Origin: Deltaproteobacteria bacterium
GTDB lineage: Bacteria > Desulfobacterota > Desulfobulbia > Desulfobulbales > Desulfobulbaceae
Reading direction: 5' to 3'
Assembly: GCA_024280455.1 (NCBI GenBank)
Contig: JAJRQC010000056.1
Span: 1-64,000 of the forward strand
DNA: 64,000 nt
Under the pieces are notes generated by a model. The model had not been told where the DNA came from. It did no database searches and worked only from the letters and a program-made list of their open reading frames with translations. The translations under genes and the position numbers were made by a program. This document shows, in pieces, positions 35,214 through 44,300 of this stretch. How positions within the stretch are numbered: the first letter of the stretch is position 1; each line of letters opens with the position of its first letter.

Positions 35214-35443
35214 GAGTTTATCCGAAAATCGAATTGCGCAGTATTTTTAACGTAAGTCGTTGATTTTCATTGTTTGTTGTGCCGAAAAAGCATGGAGGTT
35301 TATCTGAAAATTGCCCACGAAGTGATGTCGTATCAGGCTATTTTCATCCTCGAAGTCTACGCTTATCTGGTTGTGGCTGTGACGTTAAAAACCCGGAGTC
35401 TGCGCTTCGCTCCGCTTATCTGGTCCAGCCATGCTGGTTTATT
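35214..35443 (+). repeat. Composite copy of the CCAGCCATGCTGG repeat
   Basis: This holds the leader module GAAAATCGAATTGCGCAG also found at 11855, an uninterrupted GTATTTTT site (35241-35248), one palindromic unit with both optional modules, and a terminal CCAGCCATGCTGGTTTAT. It is the empty-site counterpart of the repeat broken by the MITE at 11880-11986. Confidence 0.82.
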
Positions 35444-35757
35444 AATAAGAAATATTATTTATAATAAATAGATACGGTTTGAAAAATCAACAAAAAAATA
35501 TAATAGCCGATAACGCAGGTCCTTTGAATTCCCCAGAACAAATTTGGCCGTAGCTTGAAAAACATTGTGCTCCAGACCATCCTGATGAAATCTTTGGATA
35601 CATCGGCATATCTTTTGGTGTTTTGCGCTATTTTTGCTGTTCCTTTTGCCGGAGACTCGAGTTACAAAAAATCGTAAGCAATCATAGGGTATGTAACTCT
35701 GCGAAATGATACACCCATAACTTACAAAAAAATCTGCTGAAATAGAATCGTGAGCCC
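35444..35757. other. Intergenic ahead of trkH
   Basis: No gene is recognised. A 113-codon minus-strand frame spans part of it but overlaps the start of trkH and has no recognisable protein. GAGTTAC and GTAACTC near 35659-35698 form a short inverted pair. Confidence 0.35.
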
Positions 35758-37122
35758 GTGAATATTCAACGCTTTCTTTTTCAACCGCTGCTCTTTCCAA
35801 TTGTTTTTTTCGGCCTGACCATTGTTGTCGGCGGCCTGCTCCTTTCTCTGCCCGTTAGTCTGGCTGCCGGGTATTCCATATCCTTGACCAATGCCCTGTT
35901 TACGGCCGCATCCGCGACCTGCGTTACCGGGCTGACCGTGGTCGATACCGGCACCGCTTTTTCTCCCGTCGGTCAGGGGATCATTCTTTTTCTTATCCAG
36001 GTCGGCGGCCTTGGGATTATGTCCCTGACCTCTCTTGCCATGTATCTTTTCAGGCAGCGGGTCACCCTGACCGACCGTATTGCCGTGGGCCAGAATCTGC
36101 TCCAGGATCCACGTTTTCATCTCGGCCGCTTTCTGCTCCGCATTGTCCTGTGGACTTTTTGTATTGAACTGGCCGGGGCTGGTCTGCTTTTTCTTACCAC
36201 CAACGGTGAAATGCACTTTGCATCCGCCCTGTTTCACTCCATTTCCGCCTTCTGCAATGCAGGGTTTGCCTTGTATGGTGACAGCCTTTCCCGGTGGTCG
36301 GATAACGTCCCGGTCAATCTTGTGTTTATCGCCCTGATTATCCTGGGAGGAATCGGTTTTTTTGTAATGGTGGAAACCTGGCAGTGGTTTGTCAGCCGTA
36401 TCACACCCAGGAAAACCACCAGGGTACGGCTCAGCTGGTATTCCACAGTGGTGTTGCAAACCAGTTTGTACCTTGTCGTCGGCGGCACCCTGGCGCTGTT
36501 TATCACCGAATGTATTTCCCAGACCCATGACCTGTCCTGGCCGACGGCTTTATTGACCAGCTTTTTTCAGGCGGTGTCCTGCCGGACCGCAGGATTCAAC
36601 ACCGTGCCCATCGGGGTTCTGACCAATGTCACCCTGCTCCTGATGATGGGGCTGATGTTTATCGGCGCTGCGCCCGGTTCCTGCGGCGGCGGCATCAAGG
36701 TCACCACTTTCCGGGTGCTGCTTTCCTTTATGAGCAGTGAGCTGCGGGGCAGGGATCAGACGGTGATCGGCCGGATGGCGGCCAGCAGGGAGGCGGTGCG
36801 TCGGGCTCTGTCGCTTTTTGCCTTTTCAATTGTCCTCGTCGGCACCGCAATTCTTATCCTCAGTCTCAGTGAAACCGGGTCTATTCCCCATACCGAGGCC
36901 AGGGGCAAATTTCTGGAGATTGCCTTTGAGGCCGTCTCCGCCTATGGAACCGCCGGGTTGTCGACCGGCCTGACCCCGCAGCTCTCCACTCTCGGCAAAT
37001 ACGTTATTATTGTGCTCATGTTTGTCGGCCGTCTCGGCCCACTTGTTTTTATCGGCGCTCTGCATACCTTCAAGCGTCGTGAAGCCTTTACCCGACCTGA
37101 TTCGGATCTGCTTATCGGATAG
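35758..37122 (+). CDS. TrkH/KtrB-type potassium transporter
   Basis: A potassium uptake channel subunit of 454 residues, starting at GTG. It shows the four-fold pore architecture of the Trk/Ktr superfamily, with the P-loop/M2 regions TAASATCVTGLTVVD, SISAFCNAGFALYG, QAVSCRTAGFNTV and EAVSAYGTAGLSTG. These carry the selectivity-filter glycines. About eight membrane helices plus pore helices are evident. The RCK-domain gene 11 bases downstream forms its regulatory subunit, an arrangement typical of KtrB/KtrA or NtpJ systems. Confidence 0.92.
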   Translation: MNIQRFLFQPLLFPIVFFGLTIVVGGLLLSLPVSLAAGYSISLTNALFTAASATCVTGLTVVDTGTAFSPVGQGIILFLIQVGGLGIMSLTSLAMYLFRQRVTLTDRIAVGQNLLQDPRFHLGRFLLRIVLWTFCIELAGAGLLFLTTNGEMHFASALFHSISAFCNAGFALYGDSLSRWSDNVPVNLVFIALIILGGIGFFVMVETWQWFVSRITPRKTTRVRLSWYSTVVLQTSLYLVVGGTLALFITECISQTHDLSWPTALLTSFFQAVSCRTAGFNTVPIGVLTNVTLLLMMGLMFIGAAPGSCGGGIKVTTFRVLLSFMSSELRGRDQTVIGRMAASREAVRRALSLFAFSIVLVGTAILILSLSETGSIPHTEARGKFLEIAFEAVSAYGTAGLSTGLTPQLSTLGKYVIIVLMFVGRLGPLVFIGALHTFKRREAFTRPDSDLLIG

Positions 37123-37133
37123 GAGAACATTGT

Positions 37134-37784
37134 ATGAAACAGGAAATTGCAGTCATTGGCCTGGGAAAATTCGGCCTGTACTTTGCCTCAACCCTTGTTG
37201 ATCTTGGTCATACTGTTATAGGAATTGACAACAAGCAGACCCGGATTCAGGTAGCCGGAGACAAGCTGCACCAGGTGTACAAAGCCGATGCAACCAATAA
37301 GGAAGCCCTGGAGCAGATCGGTCTTGCCGAGGTTTCCCATGTGTTGATCAGCGTCGGCGACTCCATTGCCGCCTCGTCCATGATCGCCATGTATGTAAAA
37401 GAGATGGAAATTCCCCGGCTCTGGGTCAAGGCTGTCACCCCGGATCACCAGCGCCTGCTCTATAAACTCGGTGTGGACGAGGTGATTATCCCGGAGCAGA
37501 TGGCGGCGGTTCAGCTTGCCAGCAAGGTCGCTATTCCCGGGTTTCTGCAATATGCAGCCTTTGACCCGGAGGTTTCCTTTCAGGAGCTGACCATTGACCG
37601 CTGGGCGGGTAAGAGCCTGCGCCAGCTTGACCTGACCAGAAAATACCAGATCCAGGTCATCTCGGTCAAAAAGCGGGATGCGGATACCTATGAATACACT
37701 CCGGATCCGGATTATGTATTTCAGCAGGGCGATGTGGTGATTGTCCTGCGTCGGACCAATGCTACTGATCGGATAAAGCCCTGA
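37134..37784 (+). CDS. TrkA/KtrA potassium-uptake regulatory subunit
   Basis: A cytoplasmic ring-forming regulator of the adjacent TrkH channel. An RCK_N Rossmann domain occupies residues 1-125 (IAVIGLGKFGLYFASTL nucleotide-binding loop, then acidic GIDNK) and an RCK_C domain residues 135-210. At 216 residues it is a single-unit KtrA rather than the double-length TrkA. AGGAGAAC precedes the ATG. Confidence 0.92.
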   Translation: MKQEIAVIGLGKFGLYFASTLVDLGHTVIGIDNKQTRIQVAGDKLHQVYKADATNKEALEQIGLAEVSHVLISVGDSIAASSMIAMYVKEMEIPRLWVKAVTPDHQRLLYKLGVDEVIIPEQMAAVQLASKVAIPGFLQYAAFDPEVSFQELTIDRWAGKSLRQLDLTRKYQIQVISVKKRDADTYEYTPDPDYVFQQGDVVIVLRRTNATDRIKP

Positions 37785-37798
37785 GCCGTGTACCTGGA

Positions 37799-37882
37799 GG
37801 ATGCGCTTTCGGCTTATCCACCCTTATACTGTCCGGGTTAAAAATGGTGCAAAGGGTGGATAAGGAGCGCAGCGACGCATCC
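37799..37882. repeat. Long inverted repeat, REP-like
   Basis: CTTATCCACCCTT (37813-37825) pairs perfectly with AAGGGTGGATAAG (37852-37864). Outer arms GGATGCG (37799-37805) and CGCATCC (37876-37882) extend the structure. It lies between the converging trkA and ABC-F genes and could also stop transcription. Confidence 0.7.
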
Positions 37883-37911
37883 ACCGTATTTCGGCGGTAA
37901 CTGCTCGCCCC

Positions 37912-39753
37912 TCAGACCTCCCCGTCTTTGATGGCCTCTAGCTCCTGCCAGCGGTCATACAACTGTTCCACCTCGGTCTGCAGTTGCTGCTGCTCCTGCC
38001 AGTATTTCGTGACCAGATCATGGTCGGCAACGGTTTCAGGATCTGCCAGCAGGGTCTGCAGCTCTTCAAGCCGTTCCTCCTGGATAAGAATTTTTTCCTC
38101 AATACCATCATATTCCCGCTGATCCATGTAGGAGAGTTTTTTTGATTTTTTCTTTTCCTTGGTTGGCGGGAGTTTTTTTTTATCAGTGGGCTTTTTTTCT
38201 TCGGCAGAGGCGTGCAGCCAGTCCAGCCATTGCTGGTAATCGGCAAAAAACTCGGTGCGGCCTGTACCGTCGAAACCAAGAACCTGGTCGCAGACTTTTT
38301 CCAGCAGTAACCGGTCATGGGTGACTAGAACCAGGGCGCCTGGGAATTCAAGCAGACTTTCTTCCAGGATGCCCAGAGAAGGGATGTCCAGATCATTGGT
38401 CGGCTCATCAAGGAGGAGAATGTCGGCCGGCTGCCGCATGAGACGGGCAATCAGGATTCGAGCCTGTTCGCCGCCTGAAAGCCGTTTGACCGGAGTTTCA
38501 AGCTGGTCGGTCCGAAAGAGAAAACGCTGGGCCCAGGTGACTACGTGAATGGACTGGTCACGGTAGATCACGGAATCTCCATCCGGGGACAGGGCCTGTT
38601 TGAGGGTCTGCTCCTGGTCGAGCTGCTGCCGCCGTTGATCAAAGGAGACAATCCGGATGTTGTCTGCGGTCTCAATGGTACCGCTGTCCGGACGGTTTGT
38701 TGTATTATAATCCGCAGCGTGTTCCAGCAACTGCATCAACGTGGATTTTCCGCAGCCGTTTCGACCCAGCAGGCCGATTCGGGCTCCGTTGGTCAGAATA
38801 AGATCAAGATGGCTGAACAGGGTTCTGCCGTCATACCCTTTGCCGATGGCCTTTGCTGTAAGCAGTTTTTTTGTCTTTCTGCCGGTGGCTGAAAAGTCGA
38901 TCTGCACCTTACCGGTTGCCCGGTTTCGGGCCCGGACTTCACCGAGTTCTTCCTGCAGGCGTCCGGCCTCATCAATCCGGTACTTGGCCTTGGTCGCCCT
39001 GGCCTTGGGGCCGCGGCGAAGCCATTCGGTTTCCCTCCGCATCTTGTTGGCGAGCCGGGTTTCAATAACCTGTTGCTGCTCAAGAAATTCCTGCCGTTTG
39101 ATGAGAAAATCGCTGTAGACACCTTCGACCTGAAAGGCACCGTCAGGATACACCGGCGAGAGTTCAACAATACGGTTGACGGTGTTTTCCAGAAATCTGC
39201 GGTCATGGCTGACCATGATAAACGCGGACGGACTCTCGGCCAGACGGGCGCCAAGGAGTTTTTCCAGCCAGAGGATGCCTTCGATGTCGAGATGATTTGT
39301 GGGCTCATCCATGATCAGGATGTCCGGGTGGACGATCAGGGCCCGGCAGATGGCCAGCCGTTTGCGCCAGCCTCCGGATAACTGATTGACCAGGCAGTCG
39401 GGATCGGGAAATTCGGCCCGGCTGATCAGGGTATGGGCCCGGTTGTGGGCCTCGGCCTCTTCAACTTCGATTTTCGCCAGCCCGAGCAGCAGGTTGTCGA
39501 TTATATTTTTTTCTTCATCAAAGCTGTCTTCCTGGGCCAGGAAGCTGATTTGGGTGTGTTTCTGGAGAAAGATTTTTCCGGCATCGGCCTCAGTCCGGCC
39601 GCTGATAATTTTCAACAGGGTGGACTTGCCGGTGCCGTTGGGGCCGATGAGTCCGACCCGGTCCCCGCTGTGGAGGACAAAATCGATACCGGAAAAAAGG
39701 GACTGGGCGCCAAAGGCCTTGGCCAGTCCCTGACAGCTGAGTAGAAGTGCCAT
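37912..39753 (-). CDS. uup: ABC-F ATPase, Uup-like
   Basis: A soluble protein with two ABC ATPase domains, 613 residues. Domain 1 has GPNGTGKST, LSGGWRKRLA and MDEPTNHLD; domain 2 has GRNGCGKST, LSGGEQARILIARL and LLDEPTNDLD. A linker lies between them (about 235-300, Arg/Lys-rich) and a C-terminal coiled coil (about 530-613) resembles the Uup DNA/ribosome-binding tail. ABC-F proteins act on ribosomes; Uup also affects transposon excision and ribosome biogenesis. Confidence 0.9.
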   Translation of the reverse strand: MALLLSCQGLAKAFGAQSLFSGIDFVLHSGDRVGLIGPNGTGKSTLLKIISGRTEADAGKIFLQKHTQISFLAQEDSFDEEKNIIDNLLLGLAKIEVEEAEAHNRAHTLISRAEFPDPDCLVNQLSGGWRKRLAICRALIVHPDILIMDEPTNHLDIEGILWLEKLLGARLAESPSAFIMVSHDRRFLENTVNRIVELSPVYPDGAFQVEGVYSDFLIKRQEFLEQQQVIETRLANKMRRETEWLRRGPKARATKAKYRIDEAGRLQEELGEVRARNRATGKVQIDFSATGRKTKKLLTAKAIGKGYDGRTLFSHLDLILTNGARIGLLGRNGCGKSTLMQLLEHAADYNTTNRPDSGTIETADNIRIVSFDQRRQQLDQEQTLKQALSPDGDSVIYRDQSIHVVTWAQRFLFRTDQLETPVKRLSGGEQARILIARLMRQPADILLLDEPTNDLDIPSLGILEESLLEFPGALVLVTHDRLLLEKVCDQVLGFDGTGRTEFFADYQQWLDWLHASAEEKKPTDKKKLPPTKEKKKSKKLSYMDQREYDGIEEKILIQEERLEELQTLLADPETVADHDLVTKYWQEQQQLQTEVEQLYDRWQELEAIKDGEV

Positions 39754-39772
39754 GAAATAAAAATAAAAAGAT

Positions 39773-40876
39773 TCAGCTTAATCCGAGCTCGGGATTATCA
39801 CCCCGTGGGTAGGAGCCAAGCCATTCATAATAGGAGCTGGTTTGTTTGAGGATGTTGCAGCCTTCCTGGATGACAGGATCGTCAATGTGACCGGCAATGT
39901 CGAGAAAAAACAAGTATTTCCATTGCTTTCCCTTTATAGGTCTGGATTCAATTTTGGTCAGGTCGATGTTTCGTTCGGAAAGGACGTTGAGGACATCATT
40001 GAGGGCGCCAGGCCGGTTGACAAGCAAACCCAGCAGCAGGGAGGTCTTGTCACTGCCGCTCTTGGCCGGTGACTGTTTGCCGATAACCAGGAATCGGGTG
40101 GTGTTGCCCTGGTAATCTTCAATCCCCTTGACCACTACCTGCAAATTATAGGTCTTGATTGCAAGTGAGCTCGCAATAGCCCCGATGTTGGGGTTATTTG
40201 CCGCCATCTGGGCGGCGGCTCCGGTGGAAAAAACCGGCAGGGTGGGGACGTCGGGCAGATGCTTGCGCAGCCATTCCCTGCACTGGGCCAGGGGTTGGGC
40301 GTGGGAGGCAACAGTCTGGATGTCCTCCATGTCGCCGGACTGGCAGACCAGGTTGTGGGAGATGGCCAACTGCAGTTCGCCGCAGATTTTGACGTTGTAT
40401 TTCATGAAGGAGTCGAGGGTGGAGAAGACCGCGCCTTCAATGGAGTTTTCCACCGGAACAATCCCGTAGGCCACCCGTTCCTTTTCCACCTCATTGAAGA
40501 CATCGTCAATCGATTCCATGGAATTATAGACCGCGGACTGACCGAAATATTTGACTCCGGCAAGATGGGTGAATGTGGCTTCCGGGCCGAGATAGGCCAC
40601 GGCAGTCTTCTTCTGGGAGAGTCTGCAGGTGGTGATGATCTCGTGAAAGATGGAGCGCAGGGCCCGCTCCGGGAAGATTTTTTTATTGTCCTTGAGCAGC
40701 CGTTCGTAAATTTCAAGCTCACGTTTGGGGTCCCATTTAGCCCGGTTGCTCTCTGTTTTTAACTTGCCGATGGTCTTTGCACAGTCGATCCGCTCTTTGA
40801 GCAGGGCAAGAATGGTGTCGTCTATCTGGTCAATACGCCCCCGCACCTGGGGGATGGTTTTTTTATCGTCGTCCAT
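39773..40876 (-). CDS. pheA: Chorismate mutase / prephenate dehydratase
   Basis: A bifunctional enzyme of phenylalanine synthesis. Residues 1-90 are an AroQ-type chorismate mutase (RGRIDQIDDTILALLKERI). Residues about 92-270 are prephenate dehydratase (VAYLGPEATFTHLAG, later NTTRFLVIG). Residues about 280-355 are an ACT domain with the phenylalanine-binding signatures GALN and ESRP, predicting feedback inhibition. Length fits the fused bacterial form. No attenuator or leader peptide was recognised upstream. Confidence 0.95.
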   Translation of the reverse strand: MDDDKKTIPQVRGRIDQIDDTILALLKERIDCAKTIGKLKTESNRAKWDPKRELEIYERLLKDNKKIFPERALRSIFHEIITTCRLSQKKTAVAYLGPEATFTHLAGVKYFGQSAVYNSMESIDDVFNEVEKERVAYGIVPVENSIEGAVFSTLDSFMKYNVKICGELQLAISHNLVCQSGDMEDIQTVASHAQPLAQCREWLRKHLPDVPTLPVFSTGAAAQMAANNPNIGAIASSLAIKTYNLQVVVKGIEDYQGNTTRFLVIGKQSPAKSGSDKTSLLLGLLVNRPGALNDVLNVLSERNIDLTKIESRPIKGKQWKYLFFLDIAGHIDDPVIQEGCNILKQTSSYYEWLGSYPRGDNPELGLS

Positions 40877-41191
40877 GTCGTTTTTCGTTTACTGTAGGTG
40901 TCGGTCTGGGTAGATCTGTCAAATCGACAACCAATCGGATATTGATGAGAATTGGGAATATAAAACATTACATGGTAAATCATCTTTGCCCGGTTGCAAA
41001 GAAAAAATCCGGATTCCTGGCCGATTGGCTTAAAAAGAGTTGCGTTTGACCTGGTTTTCAATAATATACAACGTCGGTTTACAAAAATCCTGTAATCGGA
41101 AAAGTCCGAAAGAGGAGAGGGGGAAGGAGGCAAGGTCATTGTCGGCTTTCAATGTGAACATGGATAAGCATCAGTATGGAAGAAGAACGCC
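40877..41191. other. Intergenic between pheA and the DUF39 gene
   Basis: This divergent promoter region contains no gene. No riboswitch, clear promoter or repeat was recognised in it; a GGAAGAAG sequence just upstream of 41192 serves the DUF39 gene as a ribosome-binding site. Confidence 0.35.
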
Positions 41192-42385
41192 ATGAGTGAG
41201 TTTGAAATAAACAAGACCTATGCCGAAATTAATGCCCGGATTAAAGCTGGTGAAGCGGTTGTGGTGACAGCTGAAGAGATGATCGATATCGTCAAGAAAG
41301 ACGGCCCGGTTGAAGCGGCCCGCAGAGTTGACGTTGTAACTACCGGCACCTTCTCCACCATGTGTTCTTCCGGCGCTTTTTTTAATTTCGGCCAGACTAC
41401 CCCGACCATTAAAGCCCAGAAGGTGTGGATCAACAAGGTCTCTGCCTATGCAGGACTTGCGGCCATTGATGTGTATCTCGGCGCCACGGAACCGACCGAG
41501 GATGATCCTCTGAACAAAATATATCCCGGTGAATTCCGTTACGGCGGCGGACATATTATAGAAGATCTGGTGGCCGGTAAAAAGGTCTTTCTTGAGGCCA
41601 AAGCCTATCCCACCGATTGTTACGCCAACCAAAAGTGCAAAAAAGAACTGACCCTGGCCGATTTTCCCCATGCTCTGCTCTGTAATCCGCGCAACGGCTA
41701 CCAGAACTATAACTGTGCGGTCAATCTGTCGGACAAAACGGTCTATACCTATATGGGAACCTTGAAGCCCAAGTGCCGGAATGCCAATTACTGCAGTGCC
41801 GGACAGTTGAGCCCGCTCTTAAATGATCCCCTGTACCGGACCATCGGTCTGGGAACCCGGATTTTTCTCGGCGGCGGCATCGGCTACGTGACCTGGCAGG
41901 GAACCCAGCATAATCCGGGTGCTCCCCGGGGCGCAAACGGTGTTCCCATGCGTCCATCGGGGACCATGATGGTGCAGGGCGATCTGAAACAGATGTCGGC
42001 CGACTGGCTGCGCGGGGTCAGTATTCAGGGATATGGCTGTTCCCTTGCCGTCGGTCTCGGCGTCCCCATTCCGATTCTCAATGAAGAGATGGCCAGGTTT
42101 ACCGGAGTCTCGGATGACGATATTTTCACCCAGGTCGTTGATTACGGGCACGACTACACCAACGGGATTGCCCGCAACTACGGTGAGGTGAGCTACGCCG
42201 AGCTGAAAAGCGGAACCATTGAGGTCGCCGGAAACAAGGTGCCGACCGCACCGCTTTCTTCCTATGTCAAGGCCGGGGAAATTGCGGAAATATTAAAGAA
42301 ATGGATCTGTGACGGCAAGTTTCTGCTCACCGAACCGGTGGCGCAGTTTCCAACTGTAGATTTCTCTTTTGATGAACCGGTCTGA
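41192..42385 (+). CDS. Homocysteine biosynthesis protein (DUF39)
   Basis: A 397-residue member of the DUF39 family typified by Methanosarcina MA1821, which together with a small ferredoxin-like partner makes homocysteine from aspartate semialdehyde and sulfide. Family segments include TGTFSTMCSSGAFFNFG (C58), the AYPTDCYANQKC region (C143, C149), RGVSIQGYGCSLAVGLG and DYGHDYTNG. Candidate sulfur-relay cysteines are thus kept. The NIL-ferredoxin partner (MA1822 type) is not adjacent; instead a LarE-like sulfurtransferase follows 24 bases later. Confidence 0.88.
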   Translation: MSEFEINKTYAEINARIKAGEAVVVTAEEMIDIVKKDGPVEAARRVDVVTTGTFSTMCSSGAFFNFGQTTPTIKAQKVWINKVSAYAGLAAIDVYLGATEPTEDDPLNKIYPGEFRYGGGHIIEDLVAGKKVFLEAKAYPTDCYANQKCKKELTLADFPHALLCNPRNGYQNYNCAVNLSDKTVYTYMGTLKPKCRNANYCSAGQLSPLLNDPLYRTIGLGTRIFLGGGIGYVTWQGTQHNPGAPRGANGVPMRPSGTMMVQGDLKQMSADWLRGVSIQGYGCSLAVGLGVPIPILNEEMARFTGVSDDDIFTQVVDYGHDYTNGIARNYGEVSYAELKSGTIEVAGNKVPTAPLSSYVKAGEIAEILKKWICDGKFLLTEPVAQFPTVDFSFDEPV

Positions 42386-42409
42386 TTCCCGGTTGCAGAG
42401 GCGTATCTC

Positions 42410-43207
42410 TTGACTGTAGAGCAAAAAACGGAAAAACTGCACTCCATCCTGGAGGAGTACGGTAGAGTTGCCATAGCGTTCTCAGGAGGAGTCGACAGTT
42501 CCCTGCTCCTCAAGTCGGCAATTGATACGCTTGGGCCCGGTAACGTGCTTGTGCTCTCTGCCCGGACCTGTCTGGTCCGGCCGGAAGAACAGCAGGCGGC
42601 TGCCGGCTGGCTTGACCGTCATGGCCTGACCGGAGTCGAATTTCAACCGGTGGACCTGCATCCCCTTTCCTGGAAAGAGTTTGTCGGTAATTCCGAGAAG
42701 CGATGCTATCACTGTAAACTTCGAATCTATAAAGAGTTTTTTGAGGTGATGCACAAAAGGGATATACAGATCCTCCTTGACGGCACCAATACCGATGATC
42801 TGAAAAACAGGCGGCCCGGCTTGCTGGCTATCCATGAGCTCGGGGTCAAGACGCCGCTGGTTGAAGCCGGGTTTGATAAAAATGATGTCCGGGCCCGCAG
42901 TCGCATTTTGCTCCTTGATACCAGTGAACGTCCATCGTCTTCCTGCTTTGCTACCCGGATTCCCCATGGCCTTGAGGTTACCGCTGACCGGATCGAGGCA
43001 ATTGCCGGTTATGAGAAGGGCATGGAAAACCTGGGATTTGCCGGGTTTAGGGTTCGTCTACATCCTCTGCAGGAGGATGCAGTTATCCTGCAGCTGCAGG
43101 AGGATGATTTTGAACGTTTTTCCAGGCCCGGCATGCGCGTGGCCGTGGTCAGGTTCTTCCAGAAAGTAGGTGTTCGCAGTATTTTTCTGGATCTGATCGG
43201 ACGATAA
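42410..43207 (+). CDS. larE: LarE-like ATP-dependent sulfurtransferase
   Basis: A 265-residue PP-loop enzyme, starting at TTG. The ATP pyrophosphatase loop is SGGVDSS (residues 25-31). Three cysteines, C99 and C102 (RCYHCK) and C179 (SSSCFATRIPHG), fit the LarE type that holds a 4Fe-4S cluster and can use a bound sulfide, rather than the sacrificial single-cysteine type. LarE normally sulfurates the nickel-pincer cofactor of lactate racemase, but no larA, larB or larC is in view. Its position directly after the DUF39 gene suggests a link to sulfur delivery for homocysteine. That role is inference. Confidence 0.82.
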   Translation: MTVEQKTEKLHSILEEYGRVAIAFSGGVDSSLLLKSAIDTLGPGNVLVLSARTCLVRPEEQQAAAGWLDRHGLTGVEFQPVDLHPLSWKEFVGNSEKRCYHCKLRIYKEFFEVMHKRDIQILLDGTNTDDLKNRRPGLLAIHELGVKTPLVEAGFDKNDVRARSRILLLDTSERPSSSCFATRIPHGLEVTADRIEAIAGYEKGMENLGFAGFRVRLHPLQEDAVILQLQEDDFERFSRPGMRVAVVRFFQKVGVRSIFLDLIGR

Positions 43208-43488
43208 TTCAGGCGTGTTTCCTCTTTTTTTTCCTTATCTCATGACCAGATAGTGTATGGTCATCTATTTTTTTAACAATGAATTTTATCAGGTGACAAA
43301 ACGGTTGTCTTATGCTGGCTGATGCTTTTGGTAAAAAAGGGCGCAATCCGCCTGCAGCAGGGCAAAAAAGAGATTTTTTCCTTTGACAAACGATGCCAAT
43401 TTTATTTTAATCGCATTGTTGACGTAAAGTAACAGATCGGGCGTTATCCTGATTGATACTGGCACACACAAAACATCTGGAGGGAAGA

Positions 43489-43761
43489 ATGAACAAAAAA
43501 GAACTCGTAGAAGCAATGGCAGATTCAGCAGAAATCAGTAAAGCAGCCGCAGAGAAGGCCTTAAACGGTATGCTTGCCGCCGTAACCGGGGCACTCTCCG
43601 ATGGTGATAAAGTCACGCTGGTCGGCTTCGGTACATTTTCTACGGTTAAGCGGTCCAAAAGAAAAGCAAAAAATCCACAAACTGGTGAAATGATAGATAT
43701 TCCCGCCAAAGTCGTTGCCAAGTTCAAACCGGGTAGCAAGCTTGCAGATGCCGTAAAGTAA
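43489..43761 (+). CDS. hup: HU family DNA-binding protein
   Basis: A 90-residue histone-like protein. The N-terminal dimerisation helices are followed by the VTLVGFGTFSTVKRSKRKAKNPQTGEMIDIPA beta-arm region, a textbook HU segment, and the VAKFKPGSKLADAV tail. I chose ATG 43489, with GGAGGGA just upstream, over an in-frame upstream start at 43453. A terminator follows the stop. Confidence 0.97.
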   Translation: MNKKELVEAMADSAEISKAAAEKALNGMLAAVTGALSDGDKVTLVGFGTFSTVKRSKRKAKNPQTGEMIDIPAKVVAKFKPGSKLADAVK

Positions 43762-43782
43762 CAAGCATCAAGCATATATAAA

Positions 43783-43807
43783 AACAGCGGGCCTTTTGCC
43801 GGCTGTT
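43783..43807 (+). terminator. Terminator of hup
   Basis: AACAGCGGGC and GCCGGCTGTT form a 10-bp stem with one mismatch and a 5-base loop, followed by TTTTTTATTTT on the plus strand, 22 bases after the hup stop codon. Confidence 0.85.
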
Positions 43808-43833
43808 TTTTATTTTCACAGTTGATTGCACGT

Positions 43834-43876
43834 CGGGAAGTGGCTCAGTCTGGTCGAGCACAGGGTTCGGAGTTTC
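43834..43876 (+). other. tRNA-Pro-like 5' fragment
   Basis: CGGGAAGTGGCTCAGTCTGG continues into GTCGAGCACAGGGTTCGG, which looks like the acceptor, D-arm and anticodon 5' part of a proline tRNA. The remainder cannot be folded and no matching 3' acceptor strand follows. It lies 76 bases upstream of the intact tRNA-Pro and is probably a decayed duplicate or an integration scar. Confidence 0.4.
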
Positions 43877-43951
43877 CTGGCGAGATTTTTACACTAGAAC
43901 AGTATGATGTAAAGCACGATTTTGGGGCATGTTGGTTTATGCTCCAGGGGT

Positions 43952-44028
43952 CGGAATGTAGCGCAGCCTGGTAGCGCACATGCTTCGGGAGCATGGGGTC
44001 GGAGGTTCGAATCCTCTCATTCCGACCA
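43952..44028 (+). tRNA. tRNA-Pro (anticodon CGG)
   Basis: A 77-base cloverleaf. The acceptor stem CGGAATG pairs with CATTCCG, the discriminator is A, and CCA is encoded. The D-arm contains AGCGCAGCCTGGTAGCGCA, and the anticodon stem CATGC/GCATG encloses TTCGGGA, so the anticodon is CGG. The T-arm GGAGGTTCGAATCCTC is perfect. A strong terminator follows 12 bases later. Confidence 0.96.
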
Positions 44029-44039
44029 TTTCTATTCAA

Positions 44040-44078
44040 GGGTATTTCAATCTGTTCGATTGAAATACCCTTTTTTTT
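44040..44078 (+). terminator. Terminator after tRNA-Pro
   Basis: GGGTATTTCAATC and GATTGAAATACCC form a perfect 13-bp stem with loop TGTTC, followed by eight T's. It ends the tRNA transcript. Bases 44079-44300 show no gene. Confidence 0.93.
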
Positions 44079-44300
44079 GTGGTTAAGAAGCAGGTTTCAT
44101 AAAGAACTTCGTTGTTTTGATGACAGGATCATCAACCGGTTACTGTTGTACAGTGATTACAGGCCGGTCTGGGTGTTGCAGTACATCTGCCGGCAGCCTA
44201 GCAAACCAGCATGAGGAGATTCCCCCGGCAGTATCCGCCTCCTCCTGTGACCAGGTGGCAGAGTTCCCGGCATGTCCACAGCCGTCTTTTTCGCCGACTC

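Noticed and set aside
35650-35700. Another GTAACT-type miniature element
   Set aside because: GAGTTAC precedes GTAACTC, so the ends point the wrong way and no 8-bp duplication is present.
35459-35800. 113-codon minus-strand frame before trkH
   Set aside because: It overlaps the trkH start on the other strand and shows no family match or ribosome-binding site.
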